A DNA stretch of 11,343 bases, from positions 1 through 11,343 of the forward strand of contig DIZC01000114.1 in assembly GCA_002429315.1 (NCBI GenBank). Direction: 5' to 3'. Of the stretch, positions 7,219-11,343 are shown piece by piece. The notes under the pieces were generated by a model. It was not told the origin of the DNA. It saw nothing but the letters and a program-made list of their open reading frames with translations, and did no database searches. Within the stretch, counting starts at the first letter, position 1; each line of letters opens with the position of its first letter. This DNA comes from Alphaproteobacteria bacterium UBA6038. Its GTDB lineage: Bacteria > Pseudomonadota > Alphaproteobacteria > Micropepsales > Micropepsaceae. The position numbers and the translations under genes were made by a program.

Positions 7219-8061
7219 ATGGTCATGCTTCTGCCGAACAGCCAACCGATCCATCGTCCTCCGCGCCCGCTTGTCGATCCAGACAGTAGATTGATCCTGT
7301 TCTGGATGCATCGTTGCGGCAGCACCACTGCGCAACGCTGGTTCTTCGAAATCGCCGGCTGGGGCGACCGGATGCGAGGCGTCGGAACGGGCGAACTGGC
7401 GTCGCTCTGGTATCGCGAGCACGCTCAGGCGTATGAGAATCTGGCCGCGCATTATCGCGATCCATCCTTCCTCAAAGTGGCGGTCGTCCGCCATCCGCTG
7501 TCCCGCGCCGTCAGCTCTTTCACGGTGATGACGGACACCAAAAGCGGCCTGCAATGGCGCGCGGTAGCCGCTTCTCTTGCGGCACCGGACGATGAGCGGC
7601 GACTCACTTTTCTCGAGTTCCTCGACTTCCTGGAAGCAATCGATCTTACGACCGCCAACTATCACTGGCGCTTGCAGAGCGCACAGGACTGGCCTGAACT
7701 CTCCGGCATGCAACTCGTTCGACTCGAGTCGATTCAATCCGGCCTCAACGAGGTCTGCCGCAAGCTCGGCAAACGCCCCGTTCCATTGAAGATCAATTCC
7801 GCGCAAACCAAGCGCGCTACGGGAATCGCAAAGCAGGAGATCGTGAACTTCACCCGCGCCGATTTCGCGCGAGCCTTTGGGCATGATCGGCGCGGGATCG
7901 TTCGTTTTCCGCCGTACACGAAATTTCTCACGACCGAGACAGTCAGCCGGTTGACGAAGCTCTATGAACGGGATTTCGCAGTTCTCAAATATGGCCCCAA
8001 GATTCCCCCCGACCGGGCCCGCTGGACCCTGCAATCGCTCAAGCGAAGATTGATAGGCTGA
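7219..8061 (+). CDS. PAPS-dependent carbohydrate sulfotransferase
   Basis: This 280-residue soluble protein has the two PAPS-binding signatures of the sulfotransferase superfamily. The 5'-phosphosulfate loop is LILFWMHRCGSTTAQRW (25-41), and the 3'-phosphate site is VVRHPLSRAVSSF (89-101), with the Arg-x-P and Ser positions kept. A C-terminal I-x-x-L-Y-x-x-D-F-x-x-L-x-Y-like segment (TKLYERDFAVLKYG) also fits. It should move sulfate from PAPS to a hydroxyl or amino group of a glycan, acting in the cytosol. The ATG at 7219 is 7 bases after the preceding stop; ATG 7225 is an alternative, and the GGAAGG at 7198-7203 is rather far away. A hand count of the first 41 codons gives 27 ending in G or C, against 20 of 25 for cysNC, so its codon use looks somewhat looser. 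It is last in the plus-strand unit. The presence of cysD/cysNC close by provides the donor. The exact acceptor cannot be read. Confidence 0.82.
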   Translation: MVMLLPNSQPIHRPPRPLVDPDSRLILFWMHRCGSTTAQRWFFEIAGWGDRMRGVGTGELASLWYREHAQAYENLAAHYRDPSFLKVAVVRHPLSRAVSSFTVMTDTKSGLQWRAVAASLAAPDDERRLTFLEFLDFLEAIDLTTANYHWRLQSAQDWPELSGMQLVRLESIQSGLNEVCRKLGKRPVPLKINSAQTKRATGIAKQEIVNFTRADFARAFGHDRRGIVRFPPYTKFLTTETVSRLTKLYERDFAVLKYGPKIPPDRARWTLQSLKRRLIG

Positions 8062-8081
8062 TAGGCGCCAGATACCGCAGG
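8062..8081. other. 20-base convergent gap between sulfotransferase and epimerase genes
   Basis: The two stop codons face each other with only 20 bases between them. No stable hairpin followed by T-residues is visible on either strand. Transcripts probably run into the opposing gene or end through Rho. Confidence 0.5.
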
Positions 8082-9152
<1,071 letters not shown>

Positions 9153-9162
9153 GCGTTTTTCG

Positions 9163-11343
9163 TCAGTTCGCATGTCTGCGCAAGGCGTCGATGGCGCAGG
9201 CGATGTGGTAGAGCGAACTGGCGGGCGAAGGCTCCAGCACGAACGTCCCGTCGGCGCGCATTTTGTCGTGCCATAGGCCGGCAACCATGGTGTGCAGATA
9301 ATGCGACAGCCCCTCGGCTGCGGCCAGTGCGCTGCGCTCAAAGGCAATGCGCTGGGCGTCGTCGGATGCACGTCGGGCGAGCGCAAGCGCCGCCTTCAAC
9401 CGCTCCGTCTGCGGCCACAGTCGCGCCTGGCGGGAATGCGGCGACATATCCGCCAGCAGCACGTCAATGGCCACGCCGCGCACGGCATCGATGCCGTACC
9501 GCTCGCCAATCCCGAACAGCCGCACAGCAGCCCCTTCCGCGGCAGGCTCGCCACGTTTCTCCCCCCAGCGCGAAAGCAACCACGCCCATTCGAACTGATG
9601 GCCGGGCTCGATGATGCTGCCGGGAAAACCGGCAAGCGGCGCACCCGCATCGTCGAAGAATTCCCGCAGCATGCCGCTTTCGGCGTCCACGAACCGGTCG
9701 AGGCAAAGGCGCACGATGGCATCGGCGAGCTCTTCCCATTCGATGTCCGCGCCCACCTCACTCCAGGCGAGCGCCGCCTCCAACAGATGCATGTGGGGAT
9801 TGGACTGAAACGTCGAACCGCGCAGCTCCTGCTCGCGAAATCCACCCTCCCGCCGCGCATAGCGCTGGAACAGGATGCTGCGCAGCTCCATTGCTTCAGC
9901 CGCGCAGCCGCGCGCGTCTATCCCCGCCTTCGCCGCCGTGGCCAGCGCCAGCAGCACGAAGGCGTGATCGTAGAGGAACGCGCGCTCGTCCAGCGGCGCG
10001 CCCTCGTCGTCGACAAGCGTGCGATACAGCCCATCGGGGCGACGGTATCGGCCGGCGAGCGCCTCAAGTCCGTGCGCGACCGCCCCCTTCCAGGGCCCCT
10101 GCCAGCCAGCCAAACCTGCGGCGGCGTAAACATAGATCTGGCGCGCCTGCACACGGATGCGTCGCGGCACGCGGATCGCGCGGCCGTCTTGATCCAACAG
10201 TTCGAAGAAGCCGCCGCGCTCGTGATCGGCGCCTGCCGACCACCATAGAGGGAGTGCCGAATTGGCAAGCCAGCTCGACAGACGATCCGTCGCCGTCGCC
10301 AAATCGGGATAATCGCGACGATGCTCGGGCGCTCTTGTGCTTCTAAGGACTTCCGGCCGCGACCGCTCTCGCAGACTCTCCACCGCAAGCTTCACCGACG
10401 CGCTCGCGTCGAGCCTGCAGACCACGATTCCATCGGGCTCGACCACCACACCGATATCGGAGAGCCCGATCACTGCCAAAGGAATCCTCGCGCTGCGCAC
10501 GAAGCATCGCTCCGACTGGATTGCGACGGCGTGCTCGCCCGCGATCACGTTACCGCGCTCGTCCTTCGCGTGCGCGCCATAGATTGCGCTCCAGGCACCC
10601 AGGTCCGACCAGGGGAAATCGCCCGCCACGACTGCCGCCTTCGCGGTGCGCTCCATAACGGCATAGTCGAGAGACTTCTTGGGAGACTGACCGAAGGAAA
10701 CCGGATCGAGCCGGACGACATTGCCGTTGCGCGCCGCGAGGGCCACTGCGCGCTCGACCGCATCCGCAATCCCCGGCTCGAAGGCGCGCATCTCTCCCAG
10801 CAGCACGGAGGGCCGGAAGGCGAACATGCCACTGTTCCAAAGAAATCCCCGCTCGAGATATTCGGCGGCCTTTTCGCGCGACGGTTTTTCGACGAAGCGG
10901 AGCACCGCCGATACTCCGGAGCCGACGATGTCGCCGGCGCTGATGTAGCCGTAGGACGTGTCCGGCTGGCTGGGCGTGATGCCGAACGTCACGATGAAGC
11001 CCTGCTCTGCAGCCTGCGCGGCCTGTTTCGCCGCACCCCGAAACAGGCGCACATCCGGAATGTAATGGTCGGCGGGCTGCATGATTGCAGCGCCGTCTTC
11101 CCCAGTGCTCAACAGATACGCCGCAGCGGCCGCTGTCGCCGGCGCGGAATCCCGGCCTTCGGGTTCGAGAATGATGACCGCCTCGACGCCGACAGCTTCG
11201 AGCTGCGCGCGGATGACGGCCTCGTGGCTTTCGCCGGCCACGATAATCGGCGGACCTGCATCGTCGGCACCGTGCAGCCGAATGGCCGCCTGCTGAAAGC
11301 AGGAAAGCTCGCCGACCAGCCGCGCGAACTGCTTCGGAAAATC
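9163..11343 (-). CDS. manC: Fused mannose-1-phosphate guanylyltransferase / AGE-family mannose-6-phosphate isomerase (5' end beyond window)
   Basis: The frame stays open to the right edge, so the start and the GGxGxRLWP nucleotide loop are outside; 726 residues are visible. Visible residues 1 to about 325 are GDP-mannose pyrophosphorylase: FPKQFARLVGELSCFQQ (2-18), EPEGRDSAPA (60-69, usually RNTAP), QPADH (89-93), RFVEKP (149-154), FLWNSGMFAF (167-176), SLDYAVME (224-231) and FPWSDLGAW (243-251), then the beta-helix region. Residues about 344-726 form an AGE alpha-barrel domain: RRIRVQARQIY (394-404), YDHAF (458-462), NPHMHLLEA (515-523), EPGHQFEWAWLL (579-590), RLWPQTERLKA (641-651) and PASSLYHI (707-714), as in Rhizobium mannose-6-phosphate isomerase. 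Together they should convert fructose-6-phosphate to mannose-6-phosphate and mannose-1-phosphate + GTP to GDP-mannose; the mutase between them is absent. The AGE half could instead epimerise another sugar. The GTG at 11241 is internal, not the start. Confidence 0.88.
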   Translation of the reverse strand, partial: DFPKQFARLVGELSCFQQAAIRLHGADDAGPPIIVAGESHEAVIRAQLEAVGVEAVIILEPEGRDSAPATAAAAAYLLSTGEDGAAIMQPADHYIPDVRLFRGAAKQAAQAAEQGFIVTFGITPSQPDTSYGYISAGDIVGSGVSAVLRFVEKPSREKAAEYLERGFLWNSGMFAFRPSVLLGEMRAFEPGIADAVERAVALAARNGNVVRLDPVSFGQSPKKSLDYAVMERTAKAAVVAGDFPWSDLGAWSAIYGAHAKDERGNVIAGEHAVAIQSERCFVRSARIPLAVIGLSDIGVVVEPDGIVVCRLDASASVKLAVESLRERSRPEVLRSTRAPEHRRDYPDLATATDRLSSWLANSALPLWWSAGADHERGGFFELLDQDGRAIRVPRRIRVQARQIYVYAAAGLAGWQGPWKGAVAHGLEALAGRYRRPDGLYRTLVDDEGAPLDERAFLYDHAFVLLALATAAKAGIDARGCAAEAMELRSILFQRYARREGGFREQELRGSTFQSNPHMHLLEAALAWSEVGADIEWEELADAIVRLCLDRFVDAESGMLREFFDDAGAPLAGFPGSIIEPGHQFEWAWLLSRWGEKRGEPAAEGAAVRLFGIGERYGIDAVRGVAIDVLLADMSPHSRQARLWPQTERLKAALALARRASDDAQRIAFERSALAAAEGLSHYLHTMVAGLWHDKMRADGTFVLEPSPASSLYHIACAIDALRRHAN

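Noticed and set aside
9174..9386. N-terminal extension of the epimerase to position 9386
   Set aside because: It would overlap the upstream fusion gene by more than 200 bases and its residues are out-of-frame readings of the AGE domain.

Overview
The window looks like part of a surface-glycan locus from a high-GC Gram-negative bacterium, most likely an alphaproteobacterium. The reasons are a fused CysN-CysC downstream of CysD, a Rhizobium-type mannose-6-phosphate isomerase domain of the AGE fold, a YjbF-like lipoprotein fragment, strong G/C preference at third codon positions, and weak or absent Shine-Dalgarno sites at several starts. Genus cannot be read from the sequence. Bases 1-19 are not genomic: they are the Tn5 mosaic-end (Nextera) adapter left on the contig end, so the left edge is a sequencing artefact.

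Layout, left to right. Positions 22-327 (+): the last ~102 codons of a YjbF/GfcB-like lipoprotein, cut by the adapter. Positions 374-3177 (-): cysD followed by cysNC, the pathway from sulfate to PAPS (ATP sulfurylase plus APS kinase), joined by a TGATG stop/start overlap. Positions 3178-3396: the divergent control region. Positions 3397-8061 (+): three closely packed genes, namely a TPR protein with a C-terminal GT-D-type glycosyltransferase domain, a fusion of a NodB-like polysaccharide-deacetylase domain with a degenerate class I methyltransferase domain, and a PAPS-dependent sulfotransferase. Positions 8082-9152 (-): a non-hydrolysing UDP-GlcNAc 2-epimerase. Positions 9163-11343 (-): a large fused protein joining mannose-1-phosphate guanylyltransferase to an AGE-fold phosphomannose isomerase, running off the right edge.

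How they may work together (inference). CysD/CysNC make PAPS, the sulfotransferase uses it, and the GT-D protein and the deacetylase/methyltransferase build or modify the glycan acceptor. The right-hand genes supply nucleotide sugars (GDP-mannose, and UDP-ManNAc or a related 2-epimer). The parts resemble the chemistry of the rhizobial nodPQ/nodH/nodB/nodS set, but no Nod-factor backbone enzyme is present, so a sulfated capsule, exopolysaccharide, LPS or glycosylated surface protein is more likely than a Nod factor. No flippase, polymerase, ABC exporter, tRNA, rRNA, insertion sequence or CRISPR array was seen. There is no gene-free stretch longer than about 220 bases.
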